Source: Bacillus sp. JCM 19034 (GTDB taxonomy: Bacteria > Bacillota > Bacilli > Bacillales > Bacillaceae_D). Taken from it: a stretch of 64,000 nucleotides of DNA. The stretch is from assembly GCF_001310635.1 (NCBI RefSeq), contig NZ_BAXR01000004.1, forward strand, positions 124,001 to 188,000. The letters are read 5' to 3'. Of the stretch, positions 18,848 through 27,520 are shown one piece after another. Every line of letters begins with the position of its first letter. Position 1 is the first letter of the stretch. Made by a program: the position numbers and the translations under genes. The notes beneath the pieces are model-generated. The model worked only from the letters and a program-made list of their open reading frames with translations, searched no databases and was not told where the DNA came from.

Positions 18848-18896
18848 TTGACAATGGTCAGTTCTATTTATATGATTTATTTATCAGTCAATAAAT
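18848..18896 (+). promoter_or_regulatory. Sigma-A promoter with TetR operator
   Basis: TTGACA (18848-18853), a 17-base spacer and TATGAT (18871-18876) form a near-consensus promoter. The AT-rich inverted repeat at 18875-18896 (ATTTATTTATCAGTCAATAAAT) overlaps the start point. Its core recurs at 19464-19497. Confidence 0.78.
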
Positions 18897-18913
18897 AGAT
18901 GAGGATGATGGAT

Positions 18914-19428
18914 ATGACACCTAGAGAAGATAAAAAAGAAGTGATTATTGAAAAAGCTGTAGCTGTATTTGCTGAGAATGGCTATTACAAAGCAACAACA
19001 GCTATGGTTGCAAAAGAGGCAGGCGTAACACAGCCTATGTGTTTCATTTTTTCAAAAATAAGGTTGAATTATTCAAAGCTGTGATCGATCGTGCTTTTAG
19101 TCGAATATATGACACATTCGCAGAGGTTCAAGCTCCAGCAAACGTTTTAATTGAAACGATGGGGCATGCTTTTGTCGAAATAATTCAAACCCATCGAGAA
19201 GAAATATTGATGGTTATGCAATCCTATTCAATTGCAGAGCCAGAAATCCGTGATCATGTAAGAAAACTATATCAAACGATATTTGAATCAATAACGATCA
19301 AATTCGAGTCGGCAGGTATTCCAAATGCAAAAGCGAATGCTGCTCACTTTATCGGCACTGGATTATTAATTACTGTTGCTGAAGTGTTAGACTTGCCTCA
19401 ATTATTTAAAGAATGTGATCATTATTAG
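18914..19428 (+). pseudogene. TetR family regulator, frameshifted
   Basis: The reconstructed protein is about 172 residues. The first frame gives the helix-turn-helix (VFAENGYYKATTAMVAKEAGVTQP) and then goes astray. The second frame resumes with VFHFFKNKVELFKAVIDRAF, the expected continuation of helix 4. One T is missing near 19036 (CAGCCTATG for CAGCCTTATG). ATG 18914 has GAGG 9 bases upstream. It stands in front of the membrane protein gene at 19534 and shares its operator, so it is the likely repressor of that gene. Confidence 0.82.
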
Positions 19429-19463
19429 ACTTAGAAAAGGAGTTACTTTTCTCCTTTTTAAAA

Positions 19464-19505
19464 CGATATTTATTTATTGACTAATAAATAAATATCGAAT
19501 AAATA
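19464..19505 (+). promoter_or_regulatory. Promoter embedded in a 15-bp inverted repeat
   Basis: CGATATTTATTTATT (19464-19478) and its exact complement (19483-19497) flank GACT. A -35 element TTGACT (19477-19482) sits on the centre, with TAAATA 17 bases further. The core TTTATTGACTRATAAATAAA is shared with the operator of the upstream TetR gene. Confidence 0.75.
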
Positions 19506-19533
19506 AAAATTAAAATGAAAGAAGGGACTATTC

Positions 19534-20412
19534 ATGAAATCGAATCATGATGGACAACAACATTCATTGAAGCTATTTGAAGGTGAGAGAGCACTAATCA
19601 CTACCGGGTGTATTGGGTTTATACTTTCAATTATAATCGCCATTTACATCTATTTTCAGGGTGCAATTGTTTTACCAGAGGGCAATATGGAAAATGCTTT
19701 TTCTTTTAATGCAGCTATTGGAATTTTCATCTTATCAATCGCGGCAATTATGCCGTTAGCTAAGTTCAACAATCGAACTCGGAAGATGATACGATGGCTA
19801 CTAATTTCAGGTACGATCTATTCTTATGCCATTGAAACCATTCAAAACTTTAGAGGAATTAACCCTCGTTTTTCACAAGCTGGATCATTGGTTGATGGGA
19901 TTGCCGGTATCGTATTTGGGATTGTATCACTGTCTTTAGTTGTACTAATAATAATCTTAACAATTCAGTTCTTTCGGTTAAGACCTCCTCATGAACGACC
20001 ATTGCTTATGTTAGGGATTCGTTATGCCTTTGTCTCCGCCATTATGGCCAATGCTGCCGGGCTGTGGATGATTATACTTCAAAGCCGTTTTACTGGTGAT
20101 GCAGGTAATATCATTGTCCTTCATGGTATCGGTTTCCACGCATTGCAAACATTAATTTTACCTGCCTTGCTTATCGAAACTGCTCCCGTACATGATCAAT
20201 TTAAAAGAAGGCTACTTCATGTTGGCAGTATTGCATGGACTATCATGATTTTACTAATAGGTATTCAAACGGGACTAGGTCGCGATGTTTTCGAATTATC
20301 TTTACTACCGATCCTCGGAAGTGTCTTTCTAATCGTGTGGGTTGTCACAGCGTTCATCGCATTTACCTTATTTTTAAAGGGTCTACCAACAAAGCAAGAT
20401 CAGGCGTTATAA
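19534..20412 (+). CDS. Integral membrane protein of unknown function
   Basis: A 292-residue protein with about eight hydrophobic helices and short loops; the N-terminal 20 residues are polar. I recognise no family. The first helix begins at about residue 23 (TTGCIGFILSIIIAIYIYF), and a conserved-looking HGIGFHALQTLILP segment near residue 200 contains two His in a membrane helix, which could bind haem or metal. AAGGGAC precedes the ATG. The gene stands alone behind a TetR-type operator, so its expression is likely induced by a small molecule. Confidence 0.75.
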   Translation: MKSNHDGQQHSLKLFEGERALITTGCIGFILSIIIAIYIYFQGAIVLPEGNMENAFSFNAAIGIFILSIAAIMPLAKFNNRTRKMIRWLLISGTIYSYAIETIQNFRGINPRFSQAGSLVDGIAGIVFGIVSLSLVVLIIILTIQFFRLRPPHERPLLMLGIRYAFVSAIMANAAGLWMIILQSRFTGDAGNIIVLHGIGFHALQTLILPALLIETAPVHDQFKRRLLHVGSIAWTIMILLIGIQTGLGRDVFELSLLPILGSVFLIVWVVTAFIAFTLFLKGLPTKQDQAL

Positions 20413-20419
20413 TGACAGT

Positions 20420-20457
20420 GAAGCCGCTAAAGGAGTTTCCTCTCCTTTAACGGCTTC
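20420..20457. terminator. Long hairpin between convergent genes
   Basis: GAAGCCG-CT-AAAGGAG pairs with CTCCTTT-AA-CGGCTTC (16 pairs, one mismatch) around TTTCCT. There is no good T-run, but its position between the membrane protein and fosB suggests bidirectional termination. Confidence 0.5.
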
Positions 20458-20471
20458 CACATTACCTATAC

Positions 20472-20891
20472 TTAATCAAAAAACTGCATATGTCTTTTTT
20501 CTTGTCTATAATAATCTAGTCGATCCTGCAAAGTTCCTGTGTGAAACTCAAACTTATGCCCGTCTGGATCTGTAAAATAAATCGATTTCTTATCCCTTTT
20601 ATCTCTTGGCCGACTAGACAATATGTTTACATGTAAAGCTTGTAGTTTTTCGTACATCGTTTCGAATTCGGTTTCTTCTATTGTAAACGCGATATGAGTG
20701 TATGATTGATTTATTTCGTTTCTCGGTATATCTTTCTCAACATTTAATGCCAGCCAAATCCCATTTAAATCGAAATAGGCAGTGTTTCTTCCTTTTACGA
20801 GTAATTTCGCATCAAATACATTTTGATAAAACTCTATTGCATGTTCTAAATCTGAAACGGAAAATAAAAGATGATTTAATCCTTTAATCAA
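20472..20891 (-). CDS. fosB: Fosfomycin resistance metallothiol transferase FosB
   Basis: A 139-residue VOC-fold enzyme that opens the epoxide of fosfomycin with a thiol (bacillithiol in Bacillaceae). The sequence closely follows the FosB pattern: [61 protein letters not shown]. The metal ligands are His7, the His of YTHIAF and the Glu of [10 protein letters not shown] 20891 is chosen because it gives the family N-terminus and lies 11 bases after GAGG; the GTG at 20903 is inside the ribosome site. Typical length and all key residues are present, so it is probably active. Confidence 0.92.
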   Translation of the reverse strand: MIKGLNHLLFSVSDLEHAIEFYQNVFDAKLLVKGRNTAYFDLNGIWLALNVEKDIPRNEINQSYTHIAFTIEETEFETMYEKLQALHVNILSSRPRDKRDKKSIYFTDPDGHKFEFHTGTLQDRLDYYRQEKRHMQFFD

Positions 20892-20925
20892 CTTTTCTAA
20901 CACCTCTGTTCGTTATTTTCATCAT

Positions 20926-21137
20926 TTAAAAGACCAGATATACAATGAATATCCCTACTATAAGGAGAAGGATCAGAACCGCCATCCCTTTCCAACCTAG
21001 ACTATTTGCTAAATCTACGGTGCTACTGCTTTGTCACGGTTAAAAGCATCATTCATATTGCCTCTAGCATTCCTCTTTAATTCTTCTAAGCGCATTCTTT
21101 CTCTTCGCCTTTCTGGGCTTTCTCTATTTTCTTTCAT
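20926..21137 (-). pseudogene. DUF6366-like small membrane protein, frameshifted
   Basis: A gene of about 70 codons. The first frame gives a charged N-terminus (RESPERRRERMRLEELKRN) and ends at a TAG. The next frame continues STVDLANSLGWKGMAVLILL and a single membrane helix before TAA at 20926. The charged head, SLGWKG and the single C-terminal helix match the DUF6366 family as I recall it. One base (probably G of GCAGGTAGC) is missing near 21024. The function of the family is unknown. Confidence 0.65.
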
Positions 21138-21231
21138 AATAGCTCTCATCTCCGCCATACATTTATTTCAACAGTTAACCCAATACTAACATAATTAACC
21201 AATGGGAAAGAAGCTGAATCTAATGCAAGAT

Positions 21232-21681
21232 TCAACCTCTTTTAACTGCGAAGAAATAAAATATCCCACCGATCATCCAAAAAGGTTCCCAAAAAACTAG
21301 CCGCCAAAACGTCGCATATGAATCTAACTCAAATTCTAAAATAGCAAATGCACTCAATGTAATCGTAACAAAATTAAGAAATCCATATATAAACAGAAAG
21401 ATTCCGGCAATTTTCGTCACATAGTAGAGCATGTTCGTTATAATAGGCTGCTTCCATTGAATATGAAGTAGCCAAAACAAAACGATACCAAACAATTTAA
21501 TAAAACCAGATAGCCATACAATGGTAACAAAAGAGGGAGAAGGGTCAAGAGACATCTCATAAATCGACCCTCCAAGCGATCTAACACCTATTAAACCACC
21601 CATTGCCCAATAAAAGCTCATACCAGCAAAAATAATCGTCCATATGCCCCCCATCACTATGAACATATTATTTCTCTTCAA
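21232..21681 (-). CDS. DUF3995-like membrane protein
   Basis: A 149-residue protein with four predicted helices. The first helix carries GIWTIIFAGMSFYWAMGG, the pattern of the DUF3995 family, whose function is unknown. TTG 21681 is chosen because GGAGGAG lies 9 bases upstream; the open frame extends six codons further through the ribosome site itself. It follows the UMF1-type MFS gene by about 30 bases and is probably co-transcribed with it. Confidence 0.72.
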   Translation of the reverse strand: MKRNNMFIVMGGIWTIIFAGMSFYWAMGGLIGVRSLGGSIYEMSLDPSPSFVTIVWLSGFIKLFGIVLFWLLHIQWKQPIITNMLYYVTKIAGIFLFIYGFLNFVTITLSAFAILEFELDSYATFWRLVFWEPFWMIGGIFYFFAVKRG

Positions 21682-21711
21682 TAGTAAACACTCCTCCAAT
21701 TGCTGATGTGG

Positions 21712-22999
21712 TTAAGCTTTTTTTAAAATGGCATCATCATTTTGAAGCTGCTCCAATTTCTTATCAGACGGAACAAAGAATAAAACGATCGCACCGACTA
21801 TAAATAAGACAACTAAGCTTAAAACACCCGCATTGGTATTGCCGGTAACTTGTGCCGTAACACCTACTAGTAAAGGACCAGATACAGATGCAAATTTACC
21901 AAAAATGTTGTAAAATCCAAAGAACTCGTTCGACTTGTGTTTAGGTACCATCTTCGCAAAATACGACCGACTCAATGCTTGCATTCCCCCTTGTGATGTA
22001 GCAACGAGCATCGCTAGAATCCAAAAGTCCAATGCTGTCTCAAGGAAATATCCATATATACATACGATAATGTAGACAAAGATACCAACATTTAACATAA
22101 GCTTTGCGGAGAAACGATCAGCTAACCTCCCGTACAGCAATGCAAATGGAGCTGCGACAATTTGTGTTACAAATAGAACAACTAATAATACCGTCGCATC
22201 AACCCCAACATCTGTTCCATATGCTGTTGCCATTGATATAATCGTACCTACACCATCAATATAAAAGAAGTAAGCAATTAAAAAGATCGTTAAGTATTTA
22301 TACTGACTAATAGAAGACACCGTTTCTTTTAGACGTTTAAAGCTTGTACGAATTGGCTTTAAATCGTGTTTGATCCCATGAATCTGTTTCACATTTTTCA
22401 GTAATGGGATAGAAAAGATCGCCCACCAAATACATGCAATCAAAAAGGCAATTTTACTCGCTGTTGTACTAGAAATCGGAATTATTCCTTGTTGAGCTAA
22501 TAAAATGACAACAATACTTATAACGAACGGGATCGCTCCACCAATATACCCGTACCCGAACCCTCTAGATGATACTTTGTTCATCCGCTTATTATCCGTA
22601 ACATCTACGATAAATGCATCATAAAATAGATTGGCACCGGTTGAACCAAGAGACGCTAGCGTATAGAAAACTAGTAATAATAGCCATTCCCCTTCTGGTA
22701 CGAATACGAGAGCGAAGGTAGAAAATATCCCTAGTGTTAAAAAACTAACGAAAAATCGTTTCTTATACCCATCATAGTCGGCAATCGTCTAAAATCGGGC
22801 CAATAAGTGCTAAAATAAACGTAAAAATGGCAATTGTATAACCAAGATATGCGGTTGAATCGGCTCCTTCAATACCAGCTAAATCCGCCTGTGCTTTATA
22901 AAATATCGGGAAAACAGCAGTCGTAATAATAACTGAAAAGGCATTACTAGCCCAGTCATAAAACATCCAACTAGTTTCTTGTTTCGTATATTTTTTCAT
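21712..22999 (-). pseudogene. MFS transporter of the UMF1 (Atg22-like) family, frameshifted
   Basis: The reconstructed protein is about 429 residues with twelve helices. The first frame has the family signature ETSWMFYDWASNAFSVIITT and runs to GPIL. The next frame resumes TIADYDGYKKRFFVSF, the conserved motif-A-like loop of UMF1 proteins, and continues to the C-terminus. The break is near 22789 and needs two lost bases or one gained. AGGTGAA precedes ATG 22999. The substrates of bacterial UMF1 members are uncertain. Confidence 0.83.
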
Positions 23000-23101
23000 C
23001 ATTTCACCTTCCTAGTATTTGTAGCACCATTTTACTAATATATTCTTTAAAAGAATGGCAAATCACAAAAATTTACAGAAACTTTACTATCCCTTAACGA
23101 T

Positions 23102-23160
23102 AAAAAGGCTTGATCACAGATACAGATTCATTAAACGACCAAATCTATCAGATCAAACCT
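23102..23160 (-). terminator. Terminator after the GNAT gene
   Basis: AGGTTTGATC pairs with GATCAAGCCT on the minus strand and is followed by TTTTATCG. A weaker inner pairing of ATAGATT with AATCTGTAT is possible. Confidence 0.65.
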
Positions 23161-23173
23161 AGGATGTTATATT

Positions 23174-23680
23174 CTATTCTACGACTCGCTTACCTAAAAT
23201 AATTAAATCGCGTTCGACACCTTCCATTTCCGCTACACGTGGGAAATGTGCCCATCTTTCAAATCCAAATTGTTTGAACAATTGAAGGCTTGGCTCATTA
23301 TGGCCAAATATATAAGCAAGGACCGTCTTAATCTTCAATTTCGGGCAATGATCGAGAGCATACTGAACAAGGTACTTCCCAAGCCCTTTGCCTCGATAAT
23401 CTGGGTCTATATATATGCTAATTTCTGCTGTAAAGTCGTACGCAGAACGTCCATAAAATGATTGAAAACTAACCCAGGCACAAGTATGTTTATCATCTTT
23501 GACGACCCACAACGGGCGCGTTTTCGGTTTATGCTCATGAAACCAAACAATCCGGCTTTCGACTGTTATCGGCTCTAAATCAGCTGTTACCATCCGACTC
23601 TCAATCGTCGTATTATAAATCCTTACAATATCTTTTAAATCATCAATGGTTGCATCCATAATTTGAAAGTGCTCTTTCAT
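23174..23680 (-). CDS. GNAT acetyltransferase, phosphinothricin-acetyltransferase type
   Basis: A 168-residue protein of the Pat/YwnH group. The acetyl-CoA loop reads YRGKGLGKYLVQYAL, preceded by the Glu-containing strand FTAEISIYIDPD and followed by AYIFGHNEPSLQLFKQFGFERW, all typical. Members acetylate phosphinothricin, methionine sulfoximine or related amines. GAAAGGTG lies 7 bases before the ATG. It is monocistronic with its own terminator. Confidence 0.87.
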   Translation of the reverse strand: MKEHFQIMDATIDDLKDIVRIYNTTIESRMVTADLEPITVESRIVWFHEHKPKTRPLWVVKDDKHTCAWVSFQSFYGRSAYDFTAEISIYIDPDYRGKGLGKYLVQYALDHCPKLKIKTVLAYIFGHNEPSLQLFKQFGFERWAHFPRVAEMEGVERDLIILGKRVVE

Positions 23681-23834
23681 GTTCTTACACCTTTCTTTGC
23701 GTTTCTAGCTATCTCTTGAAAGTTTAATAGGAGGATAATTCATTATAAGTGATCGACCTATCTTTTACAACGATGGTATATGTGGTATTAATCGGCTACC
23801 TTTTAGAGCAAAAAACTTATTTCAAATCCTCTAC

Positions 23835-24290
23835 TTAATTTATATCTTGCGACAACCGTAACATATCTCTACACCAGATCCCATTTTCAAAAATCTTCTC
23901 CTCATAATGTCGAATAAAAAAGTCACGATCAACACCAATTATTCTAAAGCCACATTTTTGATATAAAGCTATTTGATCGATACTTGAATTCCCCGTCCCA
24001 ACTTCAATTGTTTTATAGCCCATCTGTTTTGACTTTTGAATGGCATCCATAAGCAACTGCTTTCCAATTCCCTTTCCTTGTTCGTCCTCAGAAACGGCAA
24101 TATTGACTAATTCGACTGTCTCTGGTCTTGTTGGAAGTAATACATAAACACCTACAATAGCCTTATTGTCTTCCGCTACATAACATACTCCTCGTTTCAA
24201 ATATTCCTCTACTAATCTTCGAGAAGGGTCCGCTAATAACAATAAATCTATTGGAGGTTCTTCATTATTATTTAATTCTCTAATCCTCAT
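23835..24290 (-). CDS. GNAT acetyltransferase, YvbK-like
   Basis: A 151-residue protein with GNAT motif A NIAVSEDEQGKGIGKQLLMDAI and motif B around NSSIDQIALYQKCGFRIIGVDRDFF. The length and the C-terminal segment (HYEEKIFENGIWCRDMLRLS) match Bacillus YvbK. The substrate is unknown. GGAG precedes the ATG. It appears monocistronic. Confidence 0.85.
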   Translation of the reverse strand: MRIRELNNNEEPPIDLLLLADPSRRLVEEYLKRGVCYVAEDNKAIVGVYVLLPTRPETVELVNIAVSEDEQGKGIGKQLLMDAIQKSKQMGYKTIEVGTGNSSIDQIALYQKCGFRIIGVDRDFFIRHYEEKIFENGIWCRDMLRLSQDIN

Positions 24291-24432
24291 TGTTTCTCCT
24301 CTTTCCTCTTTCCTCTTTTTATTGAATCATAGCGAATGACAGACTTAGCCCCACATGCCATGTTCACGAGCATAACAGCTTAAACATATAAAAGAGAGGC
24401 CGATAATCCAATCTGTTCTACTGCCCGTTATT

Positions 24433-25443
24433 TCATCGCTTTTTTGATAAGTCTGCATGATTTGTCGCAAGAGGTGGCTGTTCCATCCATTCATTTTTGA
24501 TCAGTAAATTGATGCCATCTTCAGCAAGCAAGCCGATTTCTGCAATTAACCTTGCATAGGTAGCTGCTAAATCCTTCCTGAAACACATTGCCATTGCTTC
24601 TCCATAATACCCCATAGCCGAAGAGAGAAGGCTCGTTATTAGAAACATCATAAGTTTATCAGAAAATGGAGGAATCGTTGAATCTGTCACCTCGGTCTCA
24701 AACGTTCTAGGGATGTGTAGATGGTCCTCCTCTAATGTTGAAGACAAGATTTTAAAATGACTTTGACAAATCGTTTTAGCTCTATTCATATATTTTCGTA
24801 CATCTTTAGATCGAGCTACTTGACCAAACCCTAATTCTAATACGATTTTTGACATTAGCTTTTGTAAATTTAAATACGTTCCACTTACTTCTACCGCACT
24901 GATAGGTCTATGCTTACCAAACCAACCTTTTAGAAAATCCTGTTTTTTTGCAAACTCCACTTTCTGATGATTATTAAACGTAGGTGGTTTGCTGATGATC
25001 CCTTTTTGCAAAAGAACTTTAGTTGCTAATTGATACAATTCAACTGACCCAGATAACACCTGCTCAAAGTACTTTCTTTGATCCTCTCTAATCGCACAAC
25101 CTGTCGCAAAAGAATATCTCGTCATCCCATGAATAGACATAATATGTATATAAACTAAAAGATATGTATCGGAAAATAGAGCCGGTGCCTCAAGCATCAC
25201 ATCCTCTTCTGTAAAGCCTTGCGGAATGGGGTAGCTTTCTTTTGTTAAAAACTCTTTTATTTTTTCTATATGATTTTCTGATAATTCCAGGGCAAATTGC
25301 AAGACTTTCATAATATCTTTATCTTGTACATTTTTAATAAAATAACGGAGCATATAACTTGAGGCACTGTCATTTTGATATTGTGACCAAAGATTTGCCA
25401 ATTCCGAAGATGTCATTGGACTACTATGGGTAATGTTAGCCAT
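24433..25443 (-). CDS. DUF3231 family protein
   Basis: A 336-residue, mostly helical protein built of two similar halves of about 165 residues, as in other DUF3231 proteins. Each half begins with a SELANLW- or SAVEVSGTYLN-like segment and carries an HIEKIKEFL-like helix. The fold is ferritin-like by family expectation; the function is unknown, and some members are linked to spores. TAGGAGG lies 7 bases before the ATG. It is monocistronic and conserved mainly in Bacillaceae. Confidence 0.85.
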   Translation of the reverse strand: MANITHSSPMTSSELANLWSQYQNDSASSYMLRYFIKNVQDKDIMKVLQFALELSENHIEKIKEFLTKESYPIPQGFTEEDVMLEAPALFSDTYLLVYIHIMSIHGMTRYSFATGCAIREDQRKYFEQVLSGSVELYQLATKVLLQKGIISKPPTFNNHQKVEFAKKQDFLKGWFGKHRPISAVEVSGTYLNLQKLMSKIVLELGFGQVARSKDVRKYMNRAKTICQSHFKILSSTLEEDHLHIPRTFETEVTDSTIPPFSDKLMMFLITSLLSSAMGYYGEAMAMCFRKDLAATYARLIAEIGLLAEDGINLLIKNEWMEQPPLATNHADLSKKR

Positions 25444-25500
25444 TATCCTACCTCCTAAATAAATCTCTAGAAGGTAGTTTGTCCAAATGATTTTATTTTA

Positions 25501-26112
25501 TTATAATCCTTGCTCTTTAACTAACCCTGCAAAAGCTTTATAGGCCTGGCTTACATATTTTTCTTTTCTTCTAATCAACCCTGTTTCGATAAATTGGTAT
25601 GGTCTGGGGATAGATGTAACGTGTAGATGCTCATAAGAACCTGTCAATACAGATTTTGGTAAAACAGTTGCTGTGATCCCTTCTTTTACACTACTTAAAA
25701 TCGTTTCAAGCGAACTTATTTCAATATAATAACTCAAATTGATTTCATCATCTTGAAACCACTGTTCTATTTTCCTTCTGAATGGACATCCCTTTGGGGA
25801 CAATGCCCACTTTTGCTTTGATAATGAAGCCTCATCCAATTCCGTTTTTGATAAGAGGACGATTTCATCCGTTTGCACAAAATCAATAGCGAAATTTGTT
25901 GCTGTTAGATCACCTGTTACAAAAGCAGCATCCAGTTGATACTTTTTCACCTTCTCCATCAATTCATACGTGTTTCCCGTTTCTATACGAAGAGATACTT
26001 GTTCATGTAATGTTTGATATGAAGAAATGAGATTCATGAAATTTCCGCACGTGACCGTTTCAACGACACCTATTCGTAGAGTCCCAGTTGGCTTACATAA
26101 TACAGCTTCTAT
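25501..26112 (-). pseudogene. LysR family regulator lacking its DNA-binding domain
   Basis: Only the substrate-binding domain remains. The frame is open back to a TAG at 26113-26115 and reads EAVLCKPTGTLRIGVVETVT, the sequence that normally follows the LysR linker at about residue 85. The helix-turn-helix that should precede it is absent: that DNA is now the SMR operon on the other strand. No frame nearby encodes it, so this is a deletion or replacement and not a simple frameshift. An internal ATG at 26037 has no clear ribosome site. It cannot be a functional DNA-binding regulator. Confidence 0.82.
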
Positions 26113-26148
26113 CTATACTAAAAGAAATGTATCAAAGGAGGGATTTAA

Positions 26149-26478
26149 TTGGTTTATCTTTTTTTAGCATTAACGATTTTTGCAGAATTGATTGGAGCCA
26201 TTTCTAGCCGGTATTCAAACGGATTTAAAAGGATTATCCCAAGCAGTATAACCATTGTTACTATTATTGCTGCGTATTTTTTCTTTGCAATTAGTCTTAA
26301 GTTCGGGTTAAACATTGGTATCGGCTATGCAATATGGTCAGGCGTTGGAGTAACACTCATTGCCATTTGGGGTTGGGTTTTCTTTAAAGAAATTCTGACT
26401 AAAGCACAAGTTCTTGGTGTAATCCTTATCATAGTAGGAGTTGTTCTACTAGAAATTGGTGCAATGGAGGTGTTTTAG
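26149..26478 (+). CDS. SMR-family efflux subunit A
   Basis: A 109-residue protein with four helices and the SMR membrane Glu in the first helix (FLALTIFAELIGAISSR, Glu14). The GLNIGIGYAIWSGVGVTLIA segment in helix 3 is typical. The TTG start has AAAGGAGGG at good spacing. The next gene starts one base after its stop. Such pairs (EbrAB, YkkCD or guanidinium exporters) work as heterodimers. Proton-coupled export of cationic drugs is inferred from family. Confidence 0.87.
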   Translation: MVYLFLALTIFAELIGAISSRYSNGFKRIIPSSITIVTIIAAYFFFAISLKFGLNIGIGYAIWSGVGVTLIAIWGWVFFKEILTKAQVLGVILIIVGVVLLEIGAMEVF

Positions 26479-26479
26479 T

Positions 26480-26833
26480 ATGAAATATTTCTATTTGTTT
26501 ACAGCCGTTTTCTTAGAGATTGCTGCAGCTATTGCATCCCGTTACACAGAAGGGTTTACCGCCTTAGTACCGACAACAATCACAATAGTCTTCGCTGTAG
26601 CCTCTTATTATCTTTTTTCACTTAGTCTTAGACATGGAATGAATATTGGCATTGGATATGCGATATGGTCTGGAGTTGGCGTTTTAACAATAGCTTTAAT
26701 TGGAGCGACATTGCTTGGAGATTCACTGACAAACATCCAAATTCTTGGGATAACCTTAATTATCATTGGACTTGCTTGTGTTCAGCTTGCAGGGAAAGCA
26801 GAGGATACTAAAAAAGCAGTAACCCCCAATTAA
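26480..26833 (+). CDS. SMR-family efflux subunit B
   Basis: A 117-residue SMR protein with the conserved Glu in FTAVFLEIAAAIASR, GMNIGIGYAIWSGVGVL in helix 3 and a longer polar tail than subunit A (AGKAEDTKKAV). ATG 26480 is chosen because GGAGG lies 9 bases upstream inside the previous gene; the open frame could begin at 26456 but has no site there. It is translationally linked to subunit A, supporting an obligate pair with opposite topology. Confidence 0.88.
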   Translation: MKYFYLFTAVFLEIAAAIASRYTEGFTALVPTTITIVFAVASYYLFSLSLRHGMNIGIGYAIWSGVGVLTIALIGATLLGDSLTNIQILGITLIIIGLACVQLAGKAEDTKKAVTPN

Positions 26834-26849
26834 AATCTATGTGGAAAAC

Positions 26850-26889
26850 TGGTCATCGAGTTGGAGGTTAATCTCCTACTCGATGACCA
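26850..26889. terminator. Hairpin between convergent genes
   Basis: TGGTCATCGAGT (26850-26861) and its exact complement (26878-26889) enclose GGAG...CTCC pairing. It is likely a shared terminator of the SMR operon and the flavin reductase gene, with only a weak T-tail. Confidence 0.6.
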
Positions 26890-26904
26890 TATTAACTATT
26901 TTGA

Positions 26905-27435
26905 TTACATTTGCTTTGCGAAGGTAGCGATTAATTTCTGCAACGACTCAACTACTTCTTCTCTTACATACTCGCCATTCTTATTTTGTTTACTATTTAC
27001 ACCAGAAATGAGCAACGTCCACTCATTAGACACATGTGCTTGAAGCATACTTAGATTCAATTGCAATGCCTGATGCGCATGCTCTCCTCCTCCAGAAGAC
27101 GTAATGACTGCTACTGGTTTTTCGTATAAAGTAGCTGATGATACTAACCATTCCAATGCATTTTTTAAAACTCCTGGTACTCCCTTTATATATTCTGGTG
27201 TACAAATCACGACAGCATCTGCTTGATCCAATAGAGACCGAAATGATTGGACATTGGCTGGAGGTGTTTCTCCGTCTAAATCTGGATTAAAGTGAGGTAG
27301 CTTATGCAATTCATTATAAATGATATAATTACATTCATTGGAAATGTACTTTTGAAGACTGTTCAGCGTTCTTAGAGTAGATGAATTCTCACGTATACTG
27401 CCAGAAAGAGCGACAATCGCTTTATTAGCTTCCAT
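26905..27435 (-). CDS. NADPH-dependent FMN reductase family protein
   Basis: A 176-residue flavodoxin-fold enzyme. Phosphate-binding loop SGSIRENSSTLRTL at the N-terminus, CTPEYIKGVPGVLKNALEWL in the middle and TSSGGGEHAHQALQLNL later match the YhdA/azoreductase-like family. It would reduce FMN, quinones or azo compounds with NAD(P)H in the cytosol. AAAGGAGAG lies 5 bases before the ATG. It is monocistronic. Confidence 0.87.
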   Translation of the reverse strand: MEANKAIVALSGSIRENSSTLRTLNSLQKYISNECNYIIYNELHKLPHFNPDLDGETPPANVQSFRSLLDQADAVVICTPEYIKGVPGVLKNALEWLVSSATLYEKPVAVITSSGGGEHAHQALQLNLSMLQAHVSNEWTLLISGVNSKQNKNGEYVREEVVESLQKLIATFAKQM

Positions 27436-27520
27436 GGTCCTCTCCTTTCTCCTTTTTCCTATACTAACTGCCTCACATAAATGGACTAGCTTCCATCTTA
27501 CTGCTCATGAAGAAACGTTT

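Noticed and set aside
20472..20903. GTG 20903 as the start of FosB.
   Set aside because: It lies inside the AGAGGTG ribosome site; TTG 20891 gives the normal FosB N-terminus.
26456..26480. GTG 26456 as the start of the second SMR gene.
   Set aside because: It would add residues not seen in SMR proteins, while ATG 26480 has GGAGG 9 bases upstream and yields the normal N-terminus.
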